In this document: positions 9,230 to 19,107 of the stretch, in pieces
How the letters are laid out: every line of letters starts with the position of its first letter
Position numbering within the stretch: the stretch's first letter is position 1
Translations under genes and position numbers: made by a program
NCBI GenBank assembly: GCA_024691425.1
Contig: JAILNQ010000123.1
Coordinates: 124,001-188,000 of the forward strand
Length of the DNA: 64,000 bases
Direction: 5' to 3'
DNA from: Lachnospiraceae bacterium
Lineage (GTDB): Bacteria > Bacillota > Clostridia > Lachnospirales > Lachnospiraceae
The notes under the pieces: model-generated
Seen by the model: only the letters and a program-made list of their open reading frames with translations
Database searches by the model: none
Told to the model about the DNA's origin: nothing

Positions 9230-10264
9230 TCAGATTTTTACAGTTCCCGCGAGAACCTTTTTGTAATCTTCTATGTTCTTTTTCAGAAGGGATGGAATGT
9301 CAAGGCCATAAGGGCACTTCGGAAGGCATGCTCCGCATTCGAGGCAGCTCTCTGCCCTCTTCATTTCCGCCTGCCAGTAATCATTGAGCCAAGCATCGCT
9401 CGGCGCACGCCTCAGCATAAGTGCCATACGGTTGCAGGTGTTTATCTGTATTCCTACGGTGCAGGGCATGCAGTATCCGCAGCCTCTGCAGAACTCTCCC
9501 TTCAGGTCTTCTATCTCCGATCTTATGAACTCCCTGATCTCATCATCCATCACCGGAGTATCGTCCATGTATGAAAGCCATTCATCAAGTTCGGACTCCC
9601 TCTGTATTCCCCAGATGGGCATTAACCCGTCGAACTGCCCCATGAACGCCATAGCCGCCCTGGAGTCGGTAATGAGTCCGCCGGCCAGTGCTTTCATTGC
9701 TATAAGTCCGACTTCATTTCTCTGGCATTTCCTTATGAGCTCGATCTCTCTGTCATCCGCAAGATAGCTTATCGGGTACTGGAGAGTTTCATATACACCG
9801 GATTCTGCGATAGCTTCTGCGATGCCGATCTTATGTGCCGTTCCTCCGATGTGGCGGATCTTTCCCTGCTTCTTTGCTTCGAGCATGCAGTCGTACATCC
9901 CGTCCGGACCGCCCGGAAGCCAGCATTCACCCATAAGATGGAACTGATAGACATCGATATATTCCGTGCGGAGCTTTTCGAGCGACGTTTCAAGATCTTT
10001 CCAGAAAGCTTCAGGAGTCTTTGCAGTTGTTTTTGTCGTTATAATGATATCATCGCGGTCGACATACCCCGTGCCGAAAGCCTCACCGAGCTTTTCCTCG
10101 CTGTCGCTGTATGCACGCGCGGTATCAAAAAACCTCATTCCGCCGTCATATGCCCTGCGGAGCAGCTTTACTGCGTCTTCCTTCGATATCCTCTGGATGG
10201 GCAGGGCTCCAAAACCGTTCTGTACTGCAGTGATGCCTGTTTTACCGAGCGTGACTTTCTTCAT
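9230..10264 (-). CDS. Aldo/keto reductase with C-terminal Fe-S cysteine motifs
   Basis: AKR N-terminus (MKKVTLGKTGITAVQNGFGALPI, RFFDTARAYSDSEEKLGEAF) plus CRGCGYCMPC and CLECGACLPKCPYG. Confidence 0.9.
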   Translation of the reverse strand: MKKVTLGKTGITAVQNGFGALPIQRISKEDAVKLLRRAYDGGMRFFDTARAYSDSEEKLGEAFGTGYVDRDDIIITTKTTAKTPEAFWKDLETSLEKLRTEYIDVYQFHLMGECWLPGGPDGMYDCMLEAKKQGKIRHIGGTAHKIGIAEAIAESGVYETLQYPISYLADDREIELIRKCQRNEVGLIAMKALAGGLITDSRAAMAFMGQFDGLMPIWGIQRESELDEWLSYMDDTPVMDDEIREFIRSEIEDLKGEFCRGCGYCMPCTVGIQINTCNRMALMLRRAPSDAWLNDYWQAEMKRAESCLECGACLPKCPYGLDIPSLLKKNIEDYKKVLAGTVKI

Positions 10265-10296
10265 AGTCTACCTCCTGCATTCATAAACACATGGTA

Positions 10297-13200
10297 TCAG
10301 ATGCCGTTCTTTTCCATTGCTTTGTACTTCTCGTATCGCTCCTTAGCGTCCTTCGCTCCCTGCGCGAAAAGCTTTTCGGCATTTTCAGGGAACGTCTTCT
10401 TAAGAGAAGAATATCTCGTCTCTCCTGCCAGGAATTCCTCATAATCGAGCGACGGCTCCTTGCAGTCGACTACGAGCGGATCCGGGAGCCTTGGATCATA
10501 GTGGTACAGCGTCCAGTATCCGCTTTCAACCGCACGTTTCATCTCGGCCTGAGCCGAACCCATTCCGGCTTTGATCCCGTGCGTTATGCAAGGCGTATAT
10601 GCAACGATCACGGAAGGTCCGTCATATTCTTCTGCTTCCTTTAAAACCTTCAGAAGCTGGTTAGGATCAGCTCCCATTGAAACAGAAGCGACATAAACAT
10701 TTCCGTAAGTCATGAAGATCGCACCGAGATCCTTCTTCCTCGTCTTCTTTCCGGCAGATGCGAACTGCGCGACCGCACCTATCGGCGTAGCCTTCGAGCT
10801 CTGTCCGCCAGTGTTCGAATAAACTTCGGTATCGATAACGAGCGTATTGATGTTTGCACCTGTTGCAATTACGTGATCAAGTCCACCGAAACCAATATCA
10901 TATGCCCAGCCGTCGCCGCCGTACATCCAGAATGATTTTCTCGCAAGTGTGTCACGGCGTGCGAGTACGGCCTGTATCAGTGTGCTGTTATCCTTATCAT
11001 CCGCACTCTCTAAAATCTCGATGAGATCATCGGCCGCAGCGCGCGATCCGTCAAAATCATCAAATTCATCAAGCATTTTCTGGCACGCTTCTTTTATCTT
11101 CTGATCGGATGATGCTCCGAGAAGTTCTTCGACTTTCTTCTTCAGGGACTTACGCTGCTGGTTCACTGAAAGATACATTCCCAGCATGAGCTCCGCATTG
11201 TTCTCGAACAGCGAGTTCGTCCATGCCGGACCGAATCCGCGCTCATTGACCGTATACGGTATTCCAGGATAGGTCGCTCCCCATGCCTGTGAGCAGCCCG
11301 TTCCGTTAGCCCAGTAGACTCTGTCGCCGAACAGCTGCGTCATGATCTTTGCATACGGTGTCTCACCGCATCCGGCGCAGGCGGCCGAGAACTCGAGGAG
11401 CGGAGTCTCGAACTGGCTTCCCTTAAGAGTGTACTTGTTATATGCGTCGCTCTTCTTAGTTATCTTAAGTGAATAATCCCATTCAACGCGTTTTTCATCG
11501 GTAAGTTCAACGGGACCCATCGTAATGGCCTTTTCCTTCGCAGGGCATGCCGCCGTGCAGCTTCCGCATCCCGTGCAGTCGAATTCCGAAACGCTGAGCG
11601 TATATTTATAGCTTCCTGCAGGCCTCGCATCCGTAAGCTTCATCGTCTCCGGAGCATTTGCTGCCTCCTCATCCGAAAGAAGATGAGGACGTATCGCCGC
11701 ATGAGGACATACGAACGAGCACATGTTGCACTGCAGGCATTTTTCCGGATCCCATTTCGGAGTGTTGACGGCTATACCGCGCTTCTCATATGCGGTAAGA
11801 CCCATCTCTATTGAGCCATCCATTCTGTCAATGAATGCTGAAACAGGAAGCTCGTTTCCTTTCTGCCTGTTAATATGGTCACAAACTTCAACGACAACGG
11901 CAGGAGCATTTTCTGTTCCCTTTATCTCTTCATCACTGAGGTTTGCCCACTGCGGCGGGACCGCGACTTCATGGACGCTTTCAGCTCCCTTTTCGATCGC
12001 ATCGGTATTCATCTTCACGATCTTGCTGCCCTTGGTGAAATATGCCTTTTCGGCTGCAGCTTTCATTTCAGAAATGGCCGTATCGATAGGAAGCAGTCCC
12101 GAAATTTTAAAGAACGCAGCCTGAAGCACCGTGTTAGTATGGCTTCCAAGGCCCAGTTCCTCTGCGATAGCAGTTGCATTTATTACGAAAAGCCTTACCT
12201 TGTTCTTGGCAAAAAGCCTCTTGACTCTGTTCGGAAGCTCCGTCTCGAGCTCTTCATCAGTCCATGTGCAGTTGAGAAGGAAAATACCGCCCTTCTTCAC
12301 CTCCGAGGCAACATCATACTGCTTGATGAAGCTCTGATTGTGGCAGGCAACTATATCGCCTGATTTTACATAGTAGCTTCCTCTGATCGGTTTCTTCGAG
12401 AAGCGCAGGTTTGATTTCGTGACGCCGAACGATTTCTTCGCATCATACTCGAAGTATGCCTGGGAATACATGTCGGCAAGATCTCCTAGGATTTTCGCCG
12501 TGTTGTGGTTCGCTCCGACGGTTCCGTCACCGCCGAGTCCCCAGAACTTGCAGCAGATCATATCCGGTGAGCCTACCTCAAAATCGAGCGGCTCCGCCTT
12601 AAGAGAAAGATGTGTCACATCATCCTCTATTCCTATCGTGAAGCTGTTTATCGGACGGCTTGAAGCAAGATTATCGAACACAGCAACGATCTGTGCAGGG
12701 TTCGTATCCTTTGATGAAAGTCCGTATCTTCCACCTATGACTTTTATATCTCTTCCGGCGCCGTAAAGAGCCGTGCAGACATCAACGTAAAGCGGTTCGC
12801 CTGCTGCACCCATCTCCTTGCATCTGTCAAGGACCGCAATCCTATTGACGCTTGCCGGAATAGCTTCAATAAACTTCTTCGTATCAAAAGGCCTGTACAT
12901 ATGTATCTGAAGGAAGCCCGTCTTGCGTCCCCTTTTGTTCAGCGCATCCACGGTCTCCTCTATCGTACCCGAAACCGAACCCATCGCGATGATGATATCC
13001 GTGGCATTATCCGGACCGTAGTACTGGTAAGGAACATAATTCCTTCCTACGGTTTCTGACACTTTTTTCATATAATCTTCTATGATGTCCGACAGTTCCC
13101 GATAGCACTTGTTGTTCGCCTCACGGAACTGGAAATAGACGTCGTCGTTCTGAACCGTGTTCCTAAGAAGCGGATGTTCCGGATTAAGCGCATGCTCGCG

Positions 13201-13809
13201 AAAATCATCAAGCGCCTTCATATCAGTCAGCGCCGAAAGCTTCTTCACATCCGGCATCTCTATTCTCGACATTTCATGGGAAGTTCTGAATCCGTCAAAG
13301 AAATGCATTACGGGGATACGTCCTTTGATCGCGGACAGATGCGCTACAGCCGCCATGTCGGCAGCCTCCTGTACGCTTCCGGAGCAGAGCATTGCCATTC
13401 CTATCTGACGGCATGCCATGACATCGGATTGGTCTCCGAATATGCTCATCGCATGCGTGCCTACTGTTCTTGCGGCAACGTGAAGAACTGCCGGAAGGTG
13501 CTCTCCCGTGATCCTGTAAAGCGTAGGGATCATCAGCATAAGACCCTGGCTCGATGTATAAGTTGCGGCAAGGCTTCCCGTCTGAAGAGCGCCATGGACC
13601 GCTCCTATGGCACCTGCCTCTGACTGCATCTCGACCAGCCTGACCGTCTGTCCGAACATGTTCTGCCTGCCTTTTGCAGACCACTCATCCGTCTTCGCCG
13701 CCATAGGCGATGAAGGGGTTATCGGATAAATCGCCGCAACTTCAGTGAACTCATATGCGACGCCTGCGCAGGCACCGTTTCCGTCAACTGTAACTATGTT
13801 TTTTCCCAT
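10297..13809 (-). CDS. nifJ: Pyruvate:ferredoxin (flavodoxin) oxidoreductase
   Basis: Full-length 1170 aa single-chain PFOR; two 4Fe-4S motifs (CLQCNMCSFVCP, CTGCGSCTAACP) and TPP-domain GDGWAYDIGFGGLDHV. Confidence 0.97.
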   Translation of the reverse strand: MGKNIVTVDGNGACAGVAYEFTEVAAIYPITPSSPMAAKTDEWSAKGRQNMFGQTVRLVEMQSEAGAIGAVHGALQTGSLAATYTSSQGLMLMIPTLYRITGEHLPAVLHVAARTVGTHAMSIFGDQSDVMACRQIGMAMLCSGSVQEAADMAAVAHLSAIKGRIPVMHFFDGFRTSHEMSRIEMPDVKKLSALTDMKALDDFREHALNPEHPLLRNTVQNDDVYFQFREANNKCYRELSDIIEDYMKKVSETVGRNYVPYQYYGPDNATDIIIAMGSVSGTIEETVDALNKRGRKTGFLQIHMYRPFDTKKFIEAIPASVNRIAVLDRCKEMGAAGEPLYVDVCTALYGAGRDIKVIGGRYGLSSKDTNPAQIVAVFDNLASSRPINSFTIGIEDDVTHLSLKAEPLDFEVGSPDMICCKFWGLGGDGTVGANHNTAKILGDLADMYSQAYFEYDAKKSFGVTKSNLRFSKKPIRGSYYVKSGDIVACHNQSFIKQYDVASEVKKGGIFLLNCTWTDEELETELPNRVKRLFAKNKVRLFVINATAIAEELGLGSHTNTVLQAAFFKISGLLPIDTAISEMKAAAEKAYFTKGSKIVKMNTDAIEKGAESVHEVAVPPQWANLSDEEIKGTENAPAVVVEVCDHINRQKGNELPVSAFIDRMDGSIEMGLTAYEKRGIAVNTPKWDPEKCLQCNMCSFVCPHAAIRPHLLSDEEAANAPETMKLTDARPAGSYKYTLSVSEFDCTGCGSCTAACPAKEKAITMGPVELTDEKRVEWDYSLKITKKSDAYNKYTLKGSQFETPLLEFSAACAGCGETPYAKIMTQLFGDRVYWANGTGCSQAWGATYPGIPYTVNERGFGPAWTNSLFENNAELMLGMYLSVNQQRKSLKKKVEELLGASSDQKIKEACQKMLDEFDDFDGSRAAADDLIEILESADDKDNSTLIQAVLARRDTLARKSFWMYGGDGWAYDIGFGGLDHVIATGANINTLVIDTEVYSNTGGQSSKATPIGAVAQFASAGKKTRKKDLGAIFMTYGNVYVASVSMGADPNQLLKVLKEAEEYDGPSVIVAYTPCITHGIKAGMGSAQAEMKRAVESGYWTLYHYDPRLPDPLVVDCKEPSLDYEEFLAGETRYSSLKKTFPENAEKLFAQGAKDAKERYEKYKAMEKNGI

Positions 13810-13854
13810 AATAACTCCTTTGAGAATCGAGAACCGTTCCGGTTTCTCATGTTC

Positions 13855-16341
13855 TCACGCTTTATCAAGTCCGAGTCTTGCGACTGCTTCTTCTCTCATC
13901 TTGTATTTCAGCACCTTGCCCGCTGCATTCATCGGGAATTCGTCAACGAACTCGATATACTTCGGAACCTTGTGGCGGGCGAGATGGGATTTGATATATT
14001 CATCCATCTCCTCAACCGACATTGTCTCGCCTTCCTTCAGTATGATGCAGGCCATGGCTTCTTCGCCGTATCTCTTATCCGGAACGCCGATCACCTGAAC
14101 GTCCTTGACTTTCGGACACGTGTATATGAATTCCTCTATCTCCTTCGGATAGATGTTCTCACCTCCGCGGATTATCATGTCCTTGAGACGTCCGGTTATC
14201 CTGTAGTTCCCGTTCTCGTCCTTTGCGGCAAGGTCTCCTGAATGGAGCCATCCTGCAGAGTCTATCGTTTCTCTCGTTGCTTCGGGCATCTTATAGTAGC
14301 CCTTCATCGTATTGTAGCCTCTGGCGCAGAATTCACCGTTCTCACCGATACCGGCTTCCTCGCCTGTTTCGGGGTTAATGACCTTGCATTCAACGTGAGG
14401 AAAAGCATATCCTACCGTCTCGGTGCGGACATCTATCGGGTCTGTCCATGAAGACATCGTATTTCCCGGTGCGGTTTCAGTCTGTCCGTACACAGACACG
14501 ATCCCGCGCATGTTCATCTCATTCGGATCAGCTGCCCTTTTCATGAGCTCCGGCGGACATCCTGCTCCTGCCATGATGCCTGTCCTCATATATGAGAAAT
14601 CAGTCTTCCTGTAATCCTCATGATTGAACATCGCTATGAACATCGTAGGAACTCCGTTGAAGCAAGTTATCCTCTCCTGATTGATGCATGCGAGTGATGA
14701 CTTTGCCGAAAAGTACGGCATCGGACATATCGTGGCTCCGTGCGTTATCGATGACGTCATCGAAAGCACCATTCCGAAACAGTGGAACATCGGAACCTGG
14801 ATCATCATTCTGTCTGCAGTGGAAAGTCCCATTCTGTCGCCTATGCACTTTCCGTTGTTGACTACGTTGTAGTGCGTGAGCATTACGCCTTTAGGGAACC
14901 CTGTGGTTCCGGACGTGTACTGCATGTTGCATACATCATCCGGGCGCACGTTCGCGGCCATCTTCTCAAGCTCCTGATCGGACACCATGCTGTGTCTTTC
15001 CATTGCCTCCTCGAAAGTCAGCGCGCCGGGCATCTTAAAGCCTACGGTGATGACGTTCCGCAGGAACGGAAGCTTCTTGCAGTGCAGTGATTTTCCTCCC
15101 TTAGAGGATGCGATCTCAGGGCAGAGCTCATTGATGATCTCTTTGTAATCCGAATCGACCGCACGCTCTATCATAACGAGCGTATGAGTATCCGACTGGC
15201 GGAGAAGATATTCCGCTTCATGTATCTTATATGCGGTGTTCATCGTTACAAGCACCGCACCTATTTTGCAGCACGCCCAGAACGAAATGTACCATGCGGG
15301 CACGTTAGTCGCCCACACCGCAACTTTTGCGCCGGGTTTGACGCCCAGGCTTATCAGCGACTTCGCAAAATCATTCACGTCATCGCGGAATTCCTCGTAT
15401 GTTCTCGTATAATCGAGCGTAGTGTATTTGAAGCAGTACTGATCGGGAAATTCCTCGACCATCCTGTCAAGAACCTGAGGGAAAGTCAGGTTGATGAGCT
15501 CATCCTTCTTCCAGACGTACTGACCTGTTCCGTCATGGTTCGGATAGAGCATTTTCTTCTTGCCCCTCGTGTTCTCGAACCGACTCATGTAATTGACGAA
15601 ATACGGGAAAATGACCTCGTAATCGTCAAGATCCTCCATGTATTCCGGCTTCCATTCAAGAGAGATGTATCCGGCATAGTCGATCGAATAGAGCGCATCC
15701 ATGAACTCCTTGATCGGCGCGCTTCCCTCGCCTATGAGATTATATGTGTCCTCATCATCTGAATCGCTGAGATGAACGTGCTTAACATACGCACCGAGAT
15801 TGCGGATAGTCTCCTTCGGTTCCTCTTTTCCGAACCTGTACGTGTGGTGCAGATCCCAGAGAGCCGCAAGATTGTCATCCGCGAACTCATCGAGCATTTC
15901 ACACAGTTTCTTCGTGTCGGAGAAAATCCCTTCGGTTTCGATGAGCACAGTCACATTCTTCTCGCGCGCATGCGGAAGAAGCGTTGAGATCGCTGCTCTG
16001 ATCGCTTCCTCATCCTCTGTCGCGGTTCCTATCCCTACATAATCGACCCTCATATAGCTGGCAATATCGATTATCTTCCTGATGTCCTCGATCGCCTGAG
16101 GATCAGTTACATCATAGTTTCCGTCAAAAACAGGGATCGCCAGCTTCCTGTCGCGCAGCTGCCTTGTCGTCGCGGCAATGTTGTACTGGTTGAAGACTCC
16201 GCCTTTTACATACAGTTCCTTATCGCCTATAAGCTTATATACTTCTATACCCGAAAAATCCATTTCCTCGGCGATATCAAGGAAACGGTCCCATGAAATG
16301 TCCTTCCATCCGCGGGTGGAAAAAGAGAGTCTCATCATCAC
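13855..16341 (-). CDS. Fusion: N-terminal xylose-isomerase-like TIM barrel + C-terminal AMP-binding acyl-CoA synthetase
   Basis: N-term ~265 aa TIM barrel with candidate metal ligands IETEG, LWDLHH, HVHLSD, SLEWKP; C-term YTSGTTGFPKG, GWLHSGDLA, GRLKDMIIRGGENIYPKEIEE, NAAGKVLKYKMRE. Confidence 0.9.
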   Translation of the reverse strand: MMMRLSFSTRGWKDISWDRFLDIAEEMDFSGIEVYKLIGDKELYVKGGVFNQYNIAATTRQLRDRKLAIPVFDGNYDVTDPQAIEDIRKIIDIASYMRVDYVGIGTATEDEEAIRAAISTLLPHAREKNVTVLIETEGIFSDTKKLCEMLDEFADDNLAALWDLHHTYRFGKEEPKETIRNLGAYVKHVHLSDSDDEDTYNLIGEGSAPIKEFMDALYSIDYAGYISLEWKPEYMEDLDDYEVIFPYFVNYMSRFENTRGKKKMLYPNHDGTGQYVWKKDELINLTFPQVLDRMVEEFPDQYCFKYTTLDYTRTYEEFRDDVNDFAKSLISLGVKPGAKVAVWATNVPAWYISFWACCKIGAVLVTMNTAYKIHEAEYLLRQSDTHTLVMIERAVDSDYKEIINELCPEIASSKGGKSLHCKKLPFLRNVITVGFKMPGALTFEEAMERHSMVSDQELEKMAANVRPDDVCNMQYTSGTTGFPKGVMLTHYNVVNNGKCIGDRMGLSTADRMMIQVPMFHCFGMVLSMTSSITHGATICPMPYFSAKSSLACINQERITCFNGVPTMFIAMFNHEDYRKTDFSYMRTGIMAGAGCPPELMKRAADPNEMNMRGIVSVYGQTETAPGNTMSSWTDPIDVRTETVGYAFPHVECKVINPETGEEAGIGENGEFCARGYNTMKGYYKMPEATRETIDSAGWLHSGDLAAKDENGNYRITGRLKDMIIRGGENIYPKEIEEFIYTCPKVKDVQVIGVPDKRYGEEAMACIILKEGETMSVEEMDEYIKSHLARHKVPKYIEFVDEFPMNAAGKVLKYKMREEAVARLGLDKA

Positions 16342-17747
16342 GGCTCCTCCTCATAGATAACTTTGTTGACTGCGTTGAGGTATGCTCTTACGCTTGCGCC
16401 TATTATGTCCGTTGACAGTCCGCGGCCGGAATATACCTTGCCGTTCGCACGAAGCTTGACTATCGTTTCCGCCGCAGCCTCTTTTCCCTCAGTTACCGCT
16501 TTTATCTGAAAATCATCGAGTTCATAATGTCTTCCCGTTATCTGTTCTATCGCCAGGAACGCCGCATCTATCGGTCCATCGCCGAGCGATATGCCTTCAA
16601 TGCTCTCATCTTTTGTAGCAAGCTTGACATGAGCCATCGAAGTTATTGCGCTTCCGGTGTTCGCAATGTAATTCTCGAGCTCGTATCTTGCCGGGACCTG
16701 CATCGCCGCAGTCGCAACGATCGCATCCAGTTCCTTCGTGGAAACATTATCCTTCTTTGTTGCAAGCTTCATGAAAGCATCATAAACGCTGTCGGCATCT
16801 TCATCGCTTAAGCTGTATCCGAGTTTTTCTACAACCGAAATAACGGCCTCCTTCGAATCATGCGCCGTCAGCCTGTCATCAGCAGCATCAACGCTTCCTG
16901 TGAATCCAAATGCAGTCTTTGAATCATCCGGCACGCAGAATCTGTTTATCTGTCCGACTGTTCTCTTCATCGATGACGTAGCGACATTCGTTCTGACTCC
17001 GAAGCTCTCGCCCTTGCCGGCAATGACACGGCACACGTTTTCAAGCGAAGCCGTGTTGACCGGATAAGCGGATGCCTTTATCTCGCCTGCGCCATGGCAA
17101 AGTGCCGCGATAACGCACGCATCTGCCATGGAAAGCTCGTCGGAGCATGAAACTCCCCATGATATCTCCGTCAGTTTCGGATCCGCTTTAAGCCTGTCCT
17201 CAAGAAATGCCGCAAACTCCTCAGGAAGCATCGTTCCTGCATCATCACAGAAAGTTATCGTAGTCGCACCCTTCTCGATAGAAGCCTCAACTATCTGAGA
17301 GATCGCAGCAAGATCGCCTCTTGTTGCATCATCTATCAGCACTTCCACGTCATCCGTGTACTGCCTGCATTTTTCTACAGTCTCTTTTACCATCTCGATA
17401 ATGGCCGCCGCCTTCTTATGATAGACATACTCCATGCGTACGCTGCTTCCGGGCGCGACTATCTGAAGCCTGAAATGATCCGCTTCGGAAAGCGCAGCCG
17501 CAGTCGGTGCGGGATCTGCACCCAGAGGGACCGGAACTGCGATCAGGCTGTTTTTAACGGCGGTAACGACAGACTTTATCAGAAGGCTGTCCACTTTGCT
17601 GTTTCTTATCTCGTCGAGTTCGATCACGTCAACACATAGCTTGTCTAAAAGCTTTGCAACTTCCAGCTTCTCTTTGAAAGATAGCGAGTTGTCTTTTCCT
17701 GTTGAAAGCTTTCTGACCGTGCTGTCGCAAACTCTGACCGTATTCAT
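16338..17747 (-). CDS. LeuA-like (HMGL-fold) protein with LeuA allosteric/dimer domain and degenerate catalytic motifs
   Basis: Homology through DDATRGDLAAISQIVEASIEKGATTITFCDDAGTMLPEEF and C-terminal GISLGDGPIDAAFLAIEQITG...GRGLSTDIIGASVRAYLNA; DxTLRDG and HxHND motifs are replaced (DSTVRKL, SCSDE). Confidence 0.85.
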   Translation of the reverse strand: MNTVRVCDSTVRKLSTGKDNSLSFKEKLEVAKLLDKLCVDVIELDEIRNSKVDSLLIKSVVTAVKNSLIAVPVPLGADPAPTAAALSEADHFRLQIVAPGSSVRMEYVYHKKAAAIIEMVKETVEKCRQYTDDVEVLIDDATRGDLAAISQIVEASIEKGATTITFCDDAGTMLPEEFAAFLEDRLKADPKLTEISWGVSCSDELSMADACVIAALCHGAGEIKASAYPVNTASLENVCRVIAGKGESFGVRTNVATSSMKRTVGQINRFCVPDDSKTAFGFTGSVDAADDRLTAHDSKEAVISVVEKLGYSLSDEDADSVYDAFMKLATKKDNVSTKELDAIVATAAMQVPARYELENYIANTGSAITSMAHVKLATKDESIEGISLGDGPIDAAFLAIEQITGRHYELDDFQIKAVTEGKEAAAETIVKLRANGKVYSGRGLSTDIIGASVRAYLNAVNKVIYEEEP

Positions 17748-17771
17748 GTGACTGCCTCCTTTTTTGTTCTC

Positions 17772-19082
17772 TTACTTTTTCTTAAGATAATCTATTGCTG
17801 CCTCAAGCTGATTGTCTGTACCGTCAGCTTTATATTTCTCTTCGTCCCATTCAACAACGATGTCGGGTTCTATTCCGACTTCATGGATGTTTTCTCCATC
17901 GGGCGTGTAATATTTCGAATTTGTGATCTTCACTCCGCTTCCGTCATCGAGCGGTGTTATGATCTGCGTTATCCCTTTTCCAAAAGTCTTCGTGCCGATG
18001 ACCGTAACCAGTCCATGGTCACGCAGCGCGCCCGTTAGTATTTCGGATGCACTGGCTGTATTTCCGTCAACGAGCAGGACGCACGGAACCTTGAGATAAT
18101 CATCATCTCCCTTGTCCTCATACTTGTATGACAGTCCGTGCTTATCCTTAACGGATACGATCACTCCGTCCTTTACAAGCCTGTCCGCGACCTCAACGGA
18201 AATATCGACATATCCTCCGCCGTTCGAACGGAGGTCTATGATCAGGCTCTTCATTCCCTGACCTTCCAGATCATCATAAGCCTCACGGAACTGATCTGCG
18301 GTGGCATCGGCGAACTCGGATATCCCAATGTATCCGATATCGTCCTCGAGCATTTCATATTCTACTGTTACCGCATTTATCTCATCGCGTCTGAGATTGA
18401 ACACGATCACCTCATCGCTTCCGGCCCGCATAACGCCGACACTGACTTCGGTACCCTTCGGTCCGCGGAGTTTTGAGACTACAAGGTTCAGATCCTGCCC
18501 TGTAACATCCTCTCCGTCAACCTCAACAATGATATCATCAGCAAGCATTCCGGCCGCTTCCGCAGGAGAGTCTTTGATCGGTTTTACTACAGTTATCGCC
18601 TTGGTGTCAGGATCCTGGGTGAGATAGGCTCCGATCCCTTCGAACGTTCCCGAAGTTCCTTCCATCATCTCCGCGAATTCCTCTTCGTTGTAATAGACGG
18701 AATATGGATCACCGAGCGCCTCGAGCATTCCCTTGTACATGCCTTCCTGCAGCTCTTCCTTGTCCACGTCCTCGAGATAAGTGTTCTCTATCAGTCCGTA
18801 GAGGTTGTCGATCTTATCTATCGATTCACGATCAAGCGCGGAGCTTGCGACGCTTCCGAACAGCTTTGAATATATGCTTCCGCTCACGATCATCTTCGTT
18901 ACTGAAACGGCCGCATAGATAACCGTTCCGATCACGACTATCCCGAACGCTATCAAAAGGCCCTGAACAACACCTTTCTTCTGGGCCTTCTTCACCTGCT
19001 TCGTAACATAATCTATCGACATCTGGCTGTATACCGGTTCCTCAGCCGTCTCCTCCCCGGCGGGGATATTATTCTCTTCCAT
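17772..19082 (-). CDS. ctpA: S41-family C-terminal processing peptidase
   Basis: PDZ region followed by VDGNTASASEILTGALRDHGLVTVIGTKTFGKGITQ; start refined to MEENNIP. Confidence 0.92.
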   Translation of the reverse strand: MEENNIPAGEETAEEPVYSQMSIDYVTKQVKKAQKKGVVQGLLIAFGIVVIGTVIYAAVSVTKMIVSGSIYSKLFGSVASSALDRESIDKIDNLYGLIENTYLEDVDKEELQEGMYKGMLEALGDPYSVYYNEEEFAEMMEGTSGTFEGIGAYLTQDPDTKAITVVKPIKDSPAEAAGMLADDIIVEVDGEDVTGQDLNLVVSKLRGPKGTEVSVGVMRAGSDEVIVFNLRRDEINAVTVEYEMLEDDIGYIGISEFADATADQFREAYDDLEGQGMKSLIIDLRSNGGGYVDISVEVADRLVKDGVIVSVKDKHGLSYKYEDKGDDDYLKVPCVLLVDGNTASASEILTGALRDHGLVTVIGTKTFGKGITQIITPLDDGSGVKITNSKYYTPDGENIHEVGIEPDIVVEWDEEKYKADGTDNQLEAAIDYLKKK

Positions 19083-19107
19083 TTCCTGCTTTTCTCTCTT
19101 TCTTTGC

